The notes under the pieces were generated by a model. That model saw only the letters and a program-made list of their open reading frames with translations, did not search any database and had not been told where the DNA came from. A DNA stretch of 64,000 nucleotides, taken from the NCBI GenBank assembly GCA_947044405.1, contig CAMRHE010000207.1, forward strand, positions 124,001 to 188,000, read 5' to 3'. Below are positions 41,540-53,677 of this stretch, piece by piece. This DNA comes from Leptodactylus fallax (taxonomy: Eukaryota; Chordata; Amphibia; Anura; Leptodactylidae). Within the stretch, counting starts at the first letter, position 1; each line of letters opens with the position of its first letter. The position numbers were made by a program, and so were the translations under genes.

Positions 41540-42255
41540 ATAATGATCTCTGCATTACTTTATCAATTTGGCGGTATATTTCTGCTCCTATTAAAGGCCT
41601 CTATTCATTATGAGGGCAGACTTCATTAAAATGGGCAAAGATACCAAATATGTGATATCGGAAAGATTAGCATTTTCTAAATATTTCCTGTCTTATTAGC
41701 ACTATTTCTTTGCGTTTATGCATTTAAGAGCCTGTTTTTGTTATTATGCCTATTTCTAGTATCTGAAAGGCTATGAAACATTTCTGTTGCTTGGAGGCAA
41801 ACAAAACATCACTCGCTAAGTTGTTTCCTACACACAGTTTGCGTTCCTCCTTGTATTTCTCATTGTATTACATTTGTCCTCAAAATCCCTTGTTTACAAA
41901 TTCTTTGCATTTACCTGAAATCTTTCATCTGCTTGTAATTTGTATAATAACAAAGACAAGGTCCAGCACATCTTGTGTAGCAGACTGAGATCTTTATATA
42001 AGGAACACACCATAAAATCCACAACATTAAATTATCATCAGATGTTAAGAAAATGCGTGTAATTAAATAAAATTCACTTTTTTTTTCCCAAGAAAAAACT
42101 GTGAAAAGATCCTTATGCTGAAAGCTAATACCAGGGCTACATTATGTCTGACCATCATGGATTGTTATTAGAGATGAACAATCTTTCCAATATACATTTC
42201 AGATCAAATTTGATTTAATGGCCCTTTTTGGTGGCAGATGCCTGCCGGTGTTAAC
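41540..42255. other. no gene seen
   Basis: No supported feature. Short frames only. Confidence 0.5.
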
Positions 42256-42263
42256 ACACACAT

Positions 42264-42538
42264 GGGCAGCACGGTGGCTCAGTGGTTAGCATTGTAGCCT
42301 AGTAGCGCCTAGAGTCCTGGTGTCGAATCCAGCCAAGGACGACATCTGCAAGGAATTTGTATGTTTTTCCCATGTTTGGTTTTGCTTCCTCCGGCTACTC
42401 CGGTTTCTTCCAACATTCCAAAGACATAGTGATAGGGAATTTAGATATTGAGCCCTATATGGGACAGTGTTTACAATATCTATGAAGCGCTGTGGAATAT
42501 GATGGCGCTAAATAAATAAGCGAAATAAATAAATAATG
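42264..42538 (+). repeat. tRNA-headed SINE
   Basis: 'GGGCAGCACGGTGGCTCAGT' start, A box 'TGGCTCAGTGGTTAGC', B-box-like 'GTGTCGAATCC', body and 'GATGGCGCTAAATAAATAAG' tail with AAATAAATAA run. Confidence 0.8.
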
Positions 42539-42599
42539 GTGCAATGGCTTTTTAACAAGTGGCCCGTTTTGCTAGTATTTATACACACATGGTGGTATT

Positions 42600-43589
42600 T
42601 GGAAGAAACATTGGCTTTTTAACCCCTTACTGACATCCGCCATATTACGGCAGATGTTGGGTATTTAAATATGGCGGCTGCTCAGAAGCTGCCATAGTTG
42701 CCTACGATTAGCTTTGACTGAGAAGCCATTCTGGGGAGGATCGCTCTATGCAGCCTGTAATAGAAGGGCTGGTAATTTCCAGTGCATTAGCATTGTAATA
42801 AATTGCCTTAATGATCAGACCCCTAGGGGGTCTAATAATTACAGTTAAAAAAAATTAAAAAGAATTCAAAATTTGAATCACCTTCCTTTCCCTAGAACAG
42901 ATATAAAAGTAAATAAAAAATACAGCGAAACACATACATATTAGCTAACCCTGTGTCCAAAAATGCCCGGTCTACAAATTTATATAAATGTTTTTCCCGT
43001 ACAGTGAACAGCGTAACGAAAAAAAACTATCAAAAGAGCGAACCGACGTTTTTTTTGCTGTTTTACCTCTGATAAAAATTTAAATAAAAAATGATCAAAG
43101 CAATAGACATTCCCCAAAATTGTAAATCAAATAAGGACATCTGGCCCCGCAAAAAAAAAAAGACGCTCTATGTATCCCCATACACGGAAATATAAAAAAG
43201 TTACGGTGTCAGAATATGATGTCAGAATATGATGATTGTAAGAAAAAAATTTTTTTGCAAAGTTTTGTATTTTTTTAAAGGGTTAAAATGTAAAACAAAC
43301 TCTACAAATTTGGAATCCCTGGAATCGTACCGACCCATACAATACAGGTGACATGTCATTTTCACTGCACAGTAAATGCCATAAAAATGAAGCCCGTAAG
43401 AAAGTCGCACAAATGCACTTTTTCCCCAGTTCCACCCCATTCTGAATTTTTTTCCAGCTTCCCAGTACATTGTACAGAATAATAAATTGTACCATTGTGA
43501 AGAACAATTTGTCCCACAAACAATAAGCCCTCATATGATTCGGAACGGAACAATAAAAAAGTTACTTGTCACCTGGACACAGGCTCAAG
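42600..43589. repeat. dispersed non-coding repeat, CCTTACTGACATCCGCC type
   Basis: Begins near 'AACCCCTTACTGACATCCGC' and includes 'GCCATAAAAATGAAGCCCGT' and 'GTCCCACAAACAATAAGCCC', which I associate with a widespread frog repeat. It is cut by the mariner at 43592. A 50-bp piece (about 43370-43420) recurs at 44929-44979. Confidence 0.45.
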
Positions 43590-43591
43590 TA

Positions 43592-44804
43592 CAGGGTGGG
43601 CCATAAGTATGGCTACACCCAGATAAAATGTAAGTGGTTGCTGATATCTCCTTACCGTTTCTGGCAGATTAGTACATGGGAGGGGGGAAACATTTGAGGC
43701 CAGGTGACACCCATGGTAGCCATCTACAAAGCCGCCATTTTGGATTCAACTTTACTTTTTTCAATGGGAAGGGGGTCATGTGACAAATCAAACACATGGA
43801 GAATTGCACAAGAAAAACAATGGTGTGCTCATTTTTAACGTAGCTTTATTCATTATTGAGTTATTGACACGTTTCTTACTGTTACATCCATTTACATGTC
43901 GCAGAGGTTAACCGACGAGGAGTGGACAGACATTGTGTTGATGTCTGGTGAACACAGTACCCGGATTATTGCAGCAGACTTGAATGCAAGAAACCCTATG
44001 AGACCACCCATCTCACATGCCACAGTTAGCAAACTGGTCGCCAAATTTCGTGCAACTGGTTCGGTGTTGCATAAGCCCAAATCTGGACGTATGAAAACTG
44101 TCACCAATGATGAAACATCAGTGTCTGTCCGGACAGCATTTACCAAGAGCCCACAGTGTAGCACTCGACGTATGTCCCTGGAGTGTGGCATCAGTCGAAT
44201 GTCCATTTGACGGATACTGGCTACACACAGATGGCACCCTTACAAGATCCAGCTGCTACAACATCTCACTGAGGATGATTCGGACCGGCGCGTTAAACTT
44301 GCAGAGTGGGCGACACAAGAACTGGAACAGGACGCACAGTTTACACAGAAGATCCAAGATGTGGGGCACCTGAAACAACGGATACAGGAGGCCTGTGGTA
44401 GCATTTCTTCTGCGGTATTTCTTCTATCGGTGTGTCAAGAGTGGGAGAAGAGAATCGCGTTGACAATTCAACACAATGGGCAGCACTTTGAGCACATCCT
44501 TTAGTGGGTTACTGTCATTGCGCCATGTCACAAACGTGTCAATAACTCGATAATGAATAAAGCTACGTTAAAAATGAGCACACCATTGTTTTTCTTGTGC
44601 AATTCTCCATGTGTTTGATGTGTCACATGACCCCCTTCCCATTGAAAAAAGTGAAGTTGAATCCAAAATGGCGGCTTTGCAGATGGCTGCCATGGGCCTC
44701 AAATGTTTCCCCCCTCCCATGTACTAATAAGCCACAAACGGTAAGGTTATATTAGAAACCACTTACATTTTATCTGGGTGTATCCATACTTATGGCTCAC
44801 CCTG
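43592..44804 (+). mobile_element. mariner-type element with long inverted repeats, catalytic core deleted
   Basis: 1,213 bp. Left end 'CAGGGTGGGCCATAAGTATG' and its complement at the right, inverted repeats of about 280 bp, TA at 43590-43591 and 44805-44806. The interior holds the start and end of a transposase but not its catalytic middle, so this is an internal-deletion derivative. Confidence 0.92.
43896..44504 (+). pseudogene. mariner/Tc1-superfamily transposase, N-terminal part with deletion
   Basis: The frame 43896-44210 (104 codons) has 'SQRLTDEEWTDIVLMSGEHS' and a helix-turn-helix-like 'ISHATVSKLVAKFRATGS'. A frameshift stop follows. Sequence past it continues the DNA-binding part to 'QELEQDAQFTQK' near 44315-44350, then jumps to a C-terminal stretch ending near 44504. 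The region that would carry the DD(E/D) catalytic triad is missing. It could bind inverted repeats in principle but not catalyse transposition. Confidence 0.8.
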
Positions 44805-44928
44805 TATAACCACGCTGTATAAATGCGTAACTCTCATTTTATTTATCTTTTTTGCTATTGTATACTAAATTAACCTATCTAACTTTATTTTAATATAAAG
44901 TAAATGCCAGTATATGCCATAAAAATGC

Positions 44929-44979
44929 ACAGTAAATGCCATAAAAATGAAGCCCGTAAGAAAGTCGCACAAATGCAAC
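44929..44979. repeat. 50-bp duplicate of 43370-43420
   Basis: 'AGTAAATGCCATAAAAATGA' and the following bases to CACAAATGCA are identical at both places, in the same orientation, about 1.56 kb apart on either side of the mariner insertion. Confidence 0.85.
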
Positions 44980-45236
44980 CGGTTCATCTGCTCCAGCGGC
45001 GTCTCCCGGGTCTCTTCCGGCGTTGTGCTGAAGAGGACCTGTGATGTCACAGGTAATGATATTCAGGCCCTTCAGCACAACGCCGGAAGAGACACACCGG
45101 CTCAGATGAACCGGGAGGCGGGGGAGGACACCAGAGCAACGGGGACTGGTGAGTATGCATTTTTTTTTTTTTTTTTCACTGCTCCCAGCTTATTTAAACT
45201 TCAATAGGGTTGTCCATTTTTGCCTGGACAACGCCT
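44980..45236. mobile_element. TTAA element, right-hand part
   Basis: Matches the element at 54509-54965 in its GC-rich interior ('TCTCTTCCGGCGTT..CTGAAG') and right end 'TTTTTGCCTGGACAACGCCT', followed by TTAA at 45237-45240. The left end is lost and the sequence abuts the 50-bp duplicate. Confidence 0.65.
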
Positions 45237-45477
45237 TTAAGTATATTGTAAAAATGTTCACCAAACAACGATCCAGTTACACTTTAATGCAGAAATTACA
45301 ATACACCACTTTTTAGTGGTACTGTATATACAAAGCAAACAATATACAAAACATGTGTTTGACAATGCAGCACCATGCTACCAGTACCAGGGTCATATTA
45401 CGTCAGTGCTTAGTTCTCCAAGTAAAACAACCTCCCTCCCCTCAAAAACCGTGTACAAGTATACCTAGAAGAACTGA

Positions 45478-45694
45478 TTTATTTATTTATTTATTATACT
45501 TACTTATATAGCGCCATCATATTCTGCAGCGCTTTACAGACATTGACAGTCACTGTCCCATATAGGGCTCACAATCTACATTCCCTATCAGTATGTCTTT
45601 GGAGTGTGGGAGGAAACACACACAAACACAGGGAGAACATACAAACTCCTTGCAGATGTTGTCCTTGGCAGGATTCGAACCCAGGACTCCAGCT
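45478..45694 (-). repeat. tRNA-headed SINE, 5'-truncated, with ATTT tail
   Basis: The complement matches the 9456-9698 copy from the B box ('GGTTCGAATCC') through the 'GGCGCTATATAAGTAAG' tail. The A box is absent. The tail is followed by (AAAT)n on the sense strand. Confidence 0.8.
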
Positions 45695-45704
45695 GATGCT
45701 GTTT

Positions 45705-45883
45705 TGAAGGCGAAGGGTGGTCACGCCAAATATTGATGTGATTTAGATTTCTATTTTGTTCATTCATGGCAAACATATATTATTATATATATATATCATA
45801 TTATTATAACGCTCATCATTAAAGCATTCTTACTTTGCAGCACTGTTTACTCACCTGTTTAAAACTTTTGCACAATACAGTGT
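45705..45883 (+). mobile_element. Tc1-type element 3' fragment
   Basis: 'AAGGGTGGTCACGCCAAATAT', 'AAGCATTCTTACTTTGCAGC' and 'AAAACTTTTGCACAATACAG' parallel the right part of the element at 53678-54205. The 5' part and transposase are absent; a TA-rich microsatellite expands the middle (45774-45800). Confidence 0.6.
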
Positions 45884-45889
45884 ATTTAA

Positions 45890-47640
45890 CATTTGTCTAA
45901 AAAAATTGCATATGAATAGTATGCAAATATTATAATTTCCCTTTGTTAGCTATTTCAGTTTGTTTTCTTGGGAGGTCATGGAGGAGACAGAATTGTACCG
46001 TCTGTACACAGTACATACAATGAAAGTTGTTTACTTACAAAAGTAACAATTATTTCTGAAAAATGGGACCAAATGGAATAATTGCACAACCCCCGCCATC
46101 CTTCAACTCTTCATATTGACAAGAAGAATTTGACAATCCTTTATTTCCATGTACTGAGTTTCTGAATTATTCATTTTCAGATCTATTTTATCCAGTATTT
46201 ACTGCTCAGAATTCTGGCCAATGTTTTCCATGTAGCAAACTAGATCATAAATATCCATGAGATTGTAAATGGCAGATAAGACTGGCCATGCGTAATGTAC
46301 ATAAGCAGGAGGCACAAGACTCACTGGGCTTGTGTTTGCTGAACAATTAGACTGAAGCGGGTTCTGGTGATGACACTCATTTAAGCTCAATATGACAAAC
46401 ATGGAAAATGGTAATTGTATGAGAGTATGAGTGCCTCTAATGCACAATAGCTGTCATAGACTTGCTTGCATTGTGCACATACAAATAGTCCATTGTTGAT
46501 GTGCATCCATGGTTTTTTAGTGTATTACGACTCATGCAGTCTTAGATGGTTGCCCCATTTCACATGCTGTGACGTAATGGTCCTTACAATTTGCACAGTG
46601 AAAGTTGTGCCAACAATAAATAGGCAGTAGGTAAGATAAATAGGCTTCTCGTTCTATTATTTGTAGTATATTGTAAAAAATACATATTTATGTTACATTA
46701 TAAAGAAACGCAGAAAAAGGAGAGAAAATATTTACCCTGTTATGCTTAGAAAAATACTTTTACAAGATATCCATAAATACACATAGATACTGAATTTTAC
46801 GTGAAATGAAATGCAATAGTCCAGGGAGTCGAACAATTTGTTTCCGACACAAAACTGCAATAGAAAATTGAATTTAACAAGTGCAGGTTTTCTGGGTTAA
46901 AAATATTGGATAGGTTAGGATAGGTCATCGATGTCAGATTGGTTGTTGTCTTAGACCCAGAATACCCATCACTCAGCAGCTGATACACAGATAGTGGAGC
47001 AGGAGGCAGACAGCTCTGTTCTCTGTGTACTGCATAGGAGCTAATCGATGGATGTGCAGGATATTAGACCACTTCAGATATGATATTGATGACCTGTCTA
47101 TAGGATAGGTCTTCAATAATTTTTCCTAGAAATCCTTTTAAGTAGAAATGGGCAAACATCACCAGATTCGTTTTAACAAATATTTCTGACGTTCGGCCCT
47201 CTTTCAGGCTGAACTTGTTTGGCACGAACCAAAGGTGCTGTTATTATAATCTGGGGTCTGGTGGGTGATAAATCCCAAAAGTTTTGTGTTCAGGTGAATC
47301 TGAAACTTTTGAAAATTTCAGGTTGAATCCGGTTCTAAACTAATCGCTTCACCCATCCCTATTCTGCACCATCCAATGTGCATTAAATTTTGGAAAGTAT
47401 TTCTGGGGATAAAAAGATCACTTGACCTCTTGATAAATTTCTTGGGTGGTGTAGTTTTCAAAATGGGGTCACTTCTTGGTACTCTTCACAACACTGGACC
47501 CTTAGGGGCACCTGAAAAGGGATATCAGCAAAGTTTACTTGCGCTCTTACCCTTTGTGCCCTGCTGTGTTCCCAAACAACAGTTTTCTGTACATGGGAGA
47601 AATTGTATAACAAATTGAGGGATGCACATTCTCCTTAAAC
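45890..47640. other. no gene seen
   Basis: Mostly unique-looking sequence. 47147-47350 resembles the interspersed 'AAATGGGCAAACATCACC' type sequence related to 4015-4150. No coding region. Confidence 0.4.
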
Positions 47641-47671
47641 CCTTTGTGAAAATGAAAAATTTGTTGCTTAA

Positions 47672-48112
47672 GTGACTTTTTTTTTTGCGACAATGTTATT
47701 AGGGGACAAAATTATTAGGGGAATGGGTGGATTGGAGTACAACAAGAGATTCACAAACTTGGGGTTATTCAGTTTAGAAAAAAGATGTCTACGGGGAGAT
47801 CTAATAACAATGTACAGATACATGAAGGGACAGCACAAAGAACTTTCTAATGATCTTTTCACTCCTAGGCCAGTGACAGTGACAAGGGGACATCCTCTAC
47901 GACTGGAGGAGAGAAAGTTTCACCAGCAACATAGAAGAGGATTCTTCACTGTAAGAACAACAAGACTATGGAACTCTCTGCCCCAGGAAGTGGTGATGGT
48001 GGAGTCATTGAACAAGTTCAAAGAGGGCCTGGATGTCTTTTTCGAACAGAACAATTTTACAGGTTATGGGTCTAGATGGGTCTGCCTTCATCCTACCTCA
48101 TCTACTATGTAA
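47672..48112 (+). pseudogene. LINE reverse transcriptase C-terminal fragment (CR1/L2-like)
   Basis: A 146-codon frame with 'NLGLFSLEKRCLRGDLITMY', 'TRGHPLRLEERKF' and 'LWNSLPQEVVMVESLNKFKE', the usual C-terminal tail of CR1-type LINE polymerases beyond the catalytic palm and thumb. No catalytic motif remains. The Met and first residues derive from a T-run. The frame is intact over the homologous part, which could be chance survival or a recent 5'-truncated insertion. Confidence 0.75.
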
Positions 48113-48119
48113 CTATTTT

Positions 48120-48480
48120 TTAATTTTCACGGCCCAATGTTAAGAAATTCTAACCCTTGGGGGGGGTCAAAATGCTCACTATGTAAAAAAAGAGGATCTT
48201 CAGACTTTTTCAAATGCTTTACAACGTGAATGCATCAAGCGCACATTTCTACATACCTTCATCCCTAGAAACAGAGGTCACAATCAGTTACCAGGGTAAT
48301 CTGTAAGCAAAGGAAATGGAAAGCAGTTTTATATACTGTATAATACACATAGTACAGGTAATACAACCCGGCGAATCCCTACCAACACAACAACCTTTCA
48401 TCAACATATCCCCAAGATTCTGATTCCCAAGATCCCAAAGATTTTTTATCAACAATTATGACATGTCTGGAAAGTAAGAA
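48120..48480. other. no gene seen
   Basis: No supported feature. Confidence 0.4.
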
Positions 48481-48499
48481 AGAAGGTTAAAATCTACTG

Positions 48500-48692
48500 A
48501 ATCATAAGCAGATCCAACATACCAATATTGTATAAAGTGGCCAGTACCATACAAATCTGGACCCCCTGTTGATGCTTTTGGTTCCAGGATCTTCAATGTA
48601 TGAATCCAGTACGCTTCGCTCCTTAACAAGATTTTAATGTTACCTTCCCTGCTAGGAATCTCAACCTGCTCTACGATGTAAAATACCAACAC
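48500..48692 (-). pseudogene. PLE ORF2 C-terminal remnant
   Basis: The minus strand reads 'ILLRSEAYWIHTLKILEPK', which aligns with 'RLLQCEARWTFMLKTVKPWG' at the end of the intact PLE ORF2. About 45 codons survive. A third PLE copy in the window. Confidence 0.6.
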
Positions 48693-49689
48693 CTGATATT
48701 AACCTGATATTGAAGCTGAGAAATGGTGTGTTGTTTTTTTATTAAAATCGTATAGGTTCCCATTCTATACCATTTTAAACAAAATGACATACCATTGCTC
48801 AGCTTCAATATCGGTGAAAATAGGTGAAAATCAGGTTCAGCGTCAACGTCCTTGACACTTATGGTTATTACAAGGTAGACATGAAATCCTGAGAAGGTAA
48901 ATTTAGGTTCCATGTATATTTTATTAAGATTGCACAAAAACATTACAGCTTATGGGTACAAATTGAGCAATTATCAATTGCATAGGATTGTGCCCAAACT
49001 TTACAGTAAATTGGAAAAAAAAAAACAACTGAGATAGAATTACCTCAACATTAATAACAAAGCATATACTCATAAATGCAGATGAAAATAGAAGAGAAAA
49101 GGAGAGAGAAAGATAGCAGATGGATCGATAAAAAGAGAGAAGTGCGGAAGAGGGAAAAAAAGGAAAAAGGGCAGAGGGGCAAAACTGCCTCTCCCGACAA
49201 GGTAAAATTGAGACAGATGGCATCTGGCCTTTGGACACCCACAGGTCAAAGTCCTGTGCAGAGCAAAATGCAATCCATTTTCTTCAGTTAGAGTGGAAGG
49301 CATCAACTCTTTTGTCATTATCCACCCTCAACTCCTCAGTGCACAGAATATAATTGAAGGTCTCAACCCACATGGCCTGGGGAGGGGGCAACCCGGGACT
49401 TCCAAAGTCCTGGTATAACTTACCTAGTGGCCAATAAGAAGAGGTGAAAAAGGACTTTTTATATTTATGAGATAGGGTCTGGGAAGATTGATAGAAGGGT
49501 TTGCTCGCGGTCCAGGTCTATCGAAGGGCTACAGCCTCTTCATAGATCAGTCACACACCTTTGCGCCAGGATGGAGATCTATGACAGTTAGGAACTGGTG
49601 TAGACCTTTATTATAACTCATGCCAGAAAACATGAATATGTCTGCCTTCACCTCTCTCCCCCGTTCCATCCACATTCACACAATGTGGT

Positions 49690-50370
49690 ATACAAGGTGG
49701 AGAACGGGGTTGTGGCGCACGTTTGGCAAGTTATTGTTGAGTCACCCCTCTTCTTTCCATAGTACGTTTACCAAGGAACATTCCCACCAAATGTGTAACA
49801 TAGATCCTACTTCTCGACCACCCCGCCAGTCAGTTGAGGAGGTCTGGGGGCCATTTTATGTAGTTTATGAGGAGTCCTATACTACTTAGATATGATTCTA
49901 TAGTTAAGCTCTTGTATCCTGCTGGAGACAGAAAGTTTGTGGATTAAGATATGAGTCCATTGCCACTGTTTATTTGAGAGGATTTTACCTAGTTCCCTTT
50001 CCCACTCTTGTTGAAAATATGGTTTTGAGTCCTCCATCTCCTCTGAAAGTAACATGCCATACATTAGGGATATGGTTTGGGAGGGTCTAGGGGGCGACAA
50101 GCAGAGAGTCTTGAACGGCACGAGAGCCAAGGCTGAGTTGATGCTGCAGAGCTAAAAGTATCTCGGAGCCAGGCTGTGATCCCTTAGGGCCCGCCAAGTC
50201 TGTCAGAGGTCTCACACTGTTCTTTGTCATTACATCTCTGACTCTTGGTAAGGAGTTACAGCAGGGGTTAAAAAAATATGTTGAATTTGGAGGAGAACTG
50301 TGGATTGCCCTCCAGAAGTGTGAGTGGCCCTGGGACTGATACCAAACCTGTGCAGGTGGCAAACTTTACC
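49690..50370 (-). pseudogene. L1/Tx1-like LINE ORF2 C-terminal remnant
   Basis: Minus-strand segments in two frames: 'EWERELGKILSNKQWQWTHI' and 'SSRIQELNYRIISKWYRTPH' at 50010-49870, then 'MLHIWWECSLVNVLW' near 49800-49758. The order Y-x-I-x-x-x-W-Y-x-T-P followed by the HIWW-C motif is typical of the C terminus of L1/Tx1 ORF2. Stops and frame changes show it is dead. The A-rich plus strand at 48900-49300 may be its 3' region. Confidence 0.75.
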
Positions 50371-50539
50371 ATGGAAGCAGAGAGAATTAGGATTTTCAAG
50401 GTAAATTTAAACCATGAGATAAAGCAGCCTTTGAGCACCATGGCCTTCCTTCTACATGTAAATACCACAATTGCCTTTGCTATTTACCGCTACATGACAA
50501 ATGCGTGTACGGTTTTTCCTTTATGAGACATTACCTAGT

Positions 50540-51930
50540 CAACAGCAACATCTAAAGTGCAATAAGGCAAACAGAACGCATCTGAAGACACTTCAGCATG
50601 TTCTTATCGTTGAAATGTACTAGTTTATTACTGCACTTCCACTAATAATGTCTGTAGTGCACAATAAATGTACGGAGGCTGCTCAAGATGAAAACCTAAA
50701 GCCACCAGAAGAGCTTATTATAATAATTATGATGATGATTATTAATCACAATATCGCAGGATGGGAGATACTGTGGTCGGAAAAAGACTTTGCCAGATGT
50801 CCCCTTCAATAGCATGTTTGTCTCACTTACTGGTTTCTGAAAGCCTGAGGAAATGTAAAACAGCATTAGAAATAGGAAGCAGAGTTTTTACATTAATAGA
50901 TTTATTACACAGGACCTATTGGCTCTTCTGATATTTCAGTTTTAGTAAATACTTGGCTTCTGGGTGTTATCAGTTGGGGAAGAGAGGTTGTCCAAGGGCT
51001 TGGCTGTAGTGCTGAGGTCTCTCTGCCACACAATATATACCATTATTCTAAAAGACACAAGGTAGCTTAGGGCCCCATTACAGAGTTTGCATTAAGGCCC
51101 AGGAACTTCAAGTTATGCCCCTGGGGTTGCAATCTGGCACCGTCAGCACTGATTGGACAGATACCTAGCTAATAACACCCAGGTACAATTTATACATCAA
51201 TTTCTGGTAGGAATTTCAAAGGAACAGCATTATGTAGAATTTTATAAAAGCATGACCCAGATTCATGGGCTGCAGTGCACAGTCAAACATCCAGGTCACT
51301 CAATGTAAGGGTGATGTCACTGTGTGCCAACTGCACGTGGTCAAAGACCCACCACCAATGATAATCCAATGGCTATACAGTGTTGCCATAAGACAGGTAT
51401 TATCAGCAACATTATACTGCCATTATGGGGACAATTAGAGAGTAAGGCACCTTCCAGATCACAGCAGCATCCACTACATAGGAGAATGGGGAAATGATAG
51501 CATCCTGCATCCGTTTTGTTGCTAGTAAGAGGAAAGTTGAAAGGCAAGGAAACTCAAACCATAATAAAGTCAGCGAGCAAGGTTGTCCCTTAGTACCTGA
51601 CATGCTCCCCCTACCCCACCACCAATCCGGGACACTGCATAGCATATTTCACAAGAATGGGGCATGAGGTAAAGTCAGGGGTCAGAAGATGGAACAGTTG
51701 AGGACGGATTGGCCAAATTCACCCAGAAAGTTGAGAGGCATCATACATTCTAGAGGCATCAGCTACAGTGAACACCTCTGCTGGTGCGACAAATACTGGT
51801 GAAGATCAGCAGTAACTCAGGCCAAGGGTGGGCTAGCCCTCTTGCCATTTTTCACCATAGTGCTACTGCCTGCTCGCTGGTGTGAATTTCTCTGTGTTGG
51901 AAGATGGAAGGCTGGGCCAATCCTGGACAG
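50540..51930. other. no gene seen
   Basis: Unique-looking sequence. A fragment around 51070-51115 recalls hAT-like ends but is too short to assign. Confidence 0.4.
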
Positions 51931-51944
51931 TCACAGGGCCTTTG

Positions 51945-52436
51945 AACTTTTTCAGTTTTTGTCACCTTACAACCACAAACTTAAATGTATTTTATTGAGA
52001 GTTTAAGTGATAGACCAACACAAAGTAGCATGAAATTTTTGTCTGGTGCGTTCCTTGGTCTTCATGATGCTGTTTGTTCACTAGTGTTCTCTAACAAACC
52101 ACTGAGGCTTTCACAGAACATGTGTATTTATACTGAGACTAAATTACACACAGCTGGACTCTATTAACTAATTCAGTGACTTCTGAAGGCAATTGTGCAC
52201 ACCGGATTTTATTTAGGGGTATCAGGGGGCTGAATACTTTTATACGTCATGCTTTTCAGATTTTTAGTTGATTAAAATTTTGAAACCATGTATCATTTTC
52301 CTTCCACGTCACAATTATCTGCTACTTTGTGTTGGTCTATCACTTAAAATCTCAATAAAATACATTTAAGTTTGTGGCTGTAAGGTGACAAAATGTGAAA
52401 AATTTCAAGGGGTATGAATACTTTTGCAAGCCACTG
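51945..52436. mobile_element. internally deleted Tc1-type element
   Basis: 'CACCTTACAACCACAAACTT' with TAAATGTATTTTATTGA at the left is complementary to 'AAATACATTTAAGTTTGTGG' and CTGTAAGGTGAC at the right. The right end '..TTTTGCAAGCCACTG' is followed by TA, as in the Tc1 family. The left tip is truncated or diverged. No transposase is left apart from a possible few codons around 52020-52120. Confidence 0.7.
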
Positions 52437-52439
52437 TAA

Positions 52440-53670
52440 GTCATTGTAGCCTGGCAATTAGTATAACCCACATGCAGCTGGACCACACTGTGTATGGGCC
52501 CCCTGAGGTGTATATAATGGTAAGAAATGTGCTAACAGGTTTGGCCTTAGTGATTATTGTTATCATTATTGTTAATGTCATTTTTATAACTCACAATTGA
52601 ACCACATCACCAGTTCAACAGCAAAGTGGAAAAAGACATGGAAAAATCTAGTTTTAGCTAAATCGATTCACTTATTTCCTTATGGAATGCCTGAATTAAG
52701 ATAGGCCTTAGGAGCACATAATGTTTCAGGCGTAAAGTGTTTAATATTGACAGAAGGAAAGTGTCTGACTGTGTGCGCTATACCTTACAGTGGCCTGCAA
52801 TTATATTAGAGCATGATCTATTCCTAGGATTCAACCACCCCTTGTTATGGGTAAATTGTATAATGTAATCCAGTCCCTGTGGCAGAAGAACAGTTAAGGG
52901 GAAGCGGGAGTATTAATCCCACACCTTGGGGCAATCAATGTAATTACTCTTTTCCTCAATGTAATTTTCTGACTACACGTAAACCTTAATAGATTTGTAG
53001 TGATCAAGAATTTGATTTCTTTTTTCCTTAAGCTTCATAAAACTCTGTTTTGTAGCTATTGAGATAATGAATTCAGACAGAACAGTTACTTGCGTCTCTG
53101 CCCTTGTTTCCTCTAAGGTTAATATTGGAGGTGTTATTACCAGATATTACAGAGAAAGACAGACTATGACTTGGTAGCAAGATCTACATAAGATTTAATA
53201 TTTGGACATCATCTGTGGTATGTGAAGAATATTAGTCAAAATCTATAAGCAATATTTTTTGTTTTTCAGGTTAAATATAGCGACCATGTATAGAAAAAGT
53301 TTAGTAACTTTGTAAATATATAGCCCTGTTCTTATTCTAAACTACAGTCTACATTACAGCATTCTACAGGTTGTCATTAGATATAGACAATCCCTAATCC
53401 CTGTAGTTTTTTTTTTTCACTAAAATCAGATCTGTTCAGGCGCTGATCAAGCAGGGGATGATGGGAGAATATTGGTATAGAATAACTACTATTCGGGATT
53501 TTTCATCCTGTTACTCAGATCAGTTACTGAACCTTTTATGTTGAATAATTCTATATTATTATGGGGCATTTACCTCTTAAAGGGCTTGACTACAAATAAG
53601 CATGGATAAGTTATTAAAAATTTTAAAGAGTTTTTGAAAAAATGTTTCTATTTTGAAGCTTGTTGTGGCC
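52440..53670. other. no gene seen
   Basis: AT-rich unique-looking sequence without supported features. Confidence 0.5.
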
Positions 53671-53677
53671 AGCCATA

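Noticed and set aside
49051..49318. Three overlapping minus-strand frames rich in Phe, Leu, Ser
   Set aside because: Translation of a purine-rich plus-strand stretch, probably LINE 3' region. No motif and mutually overlapping.
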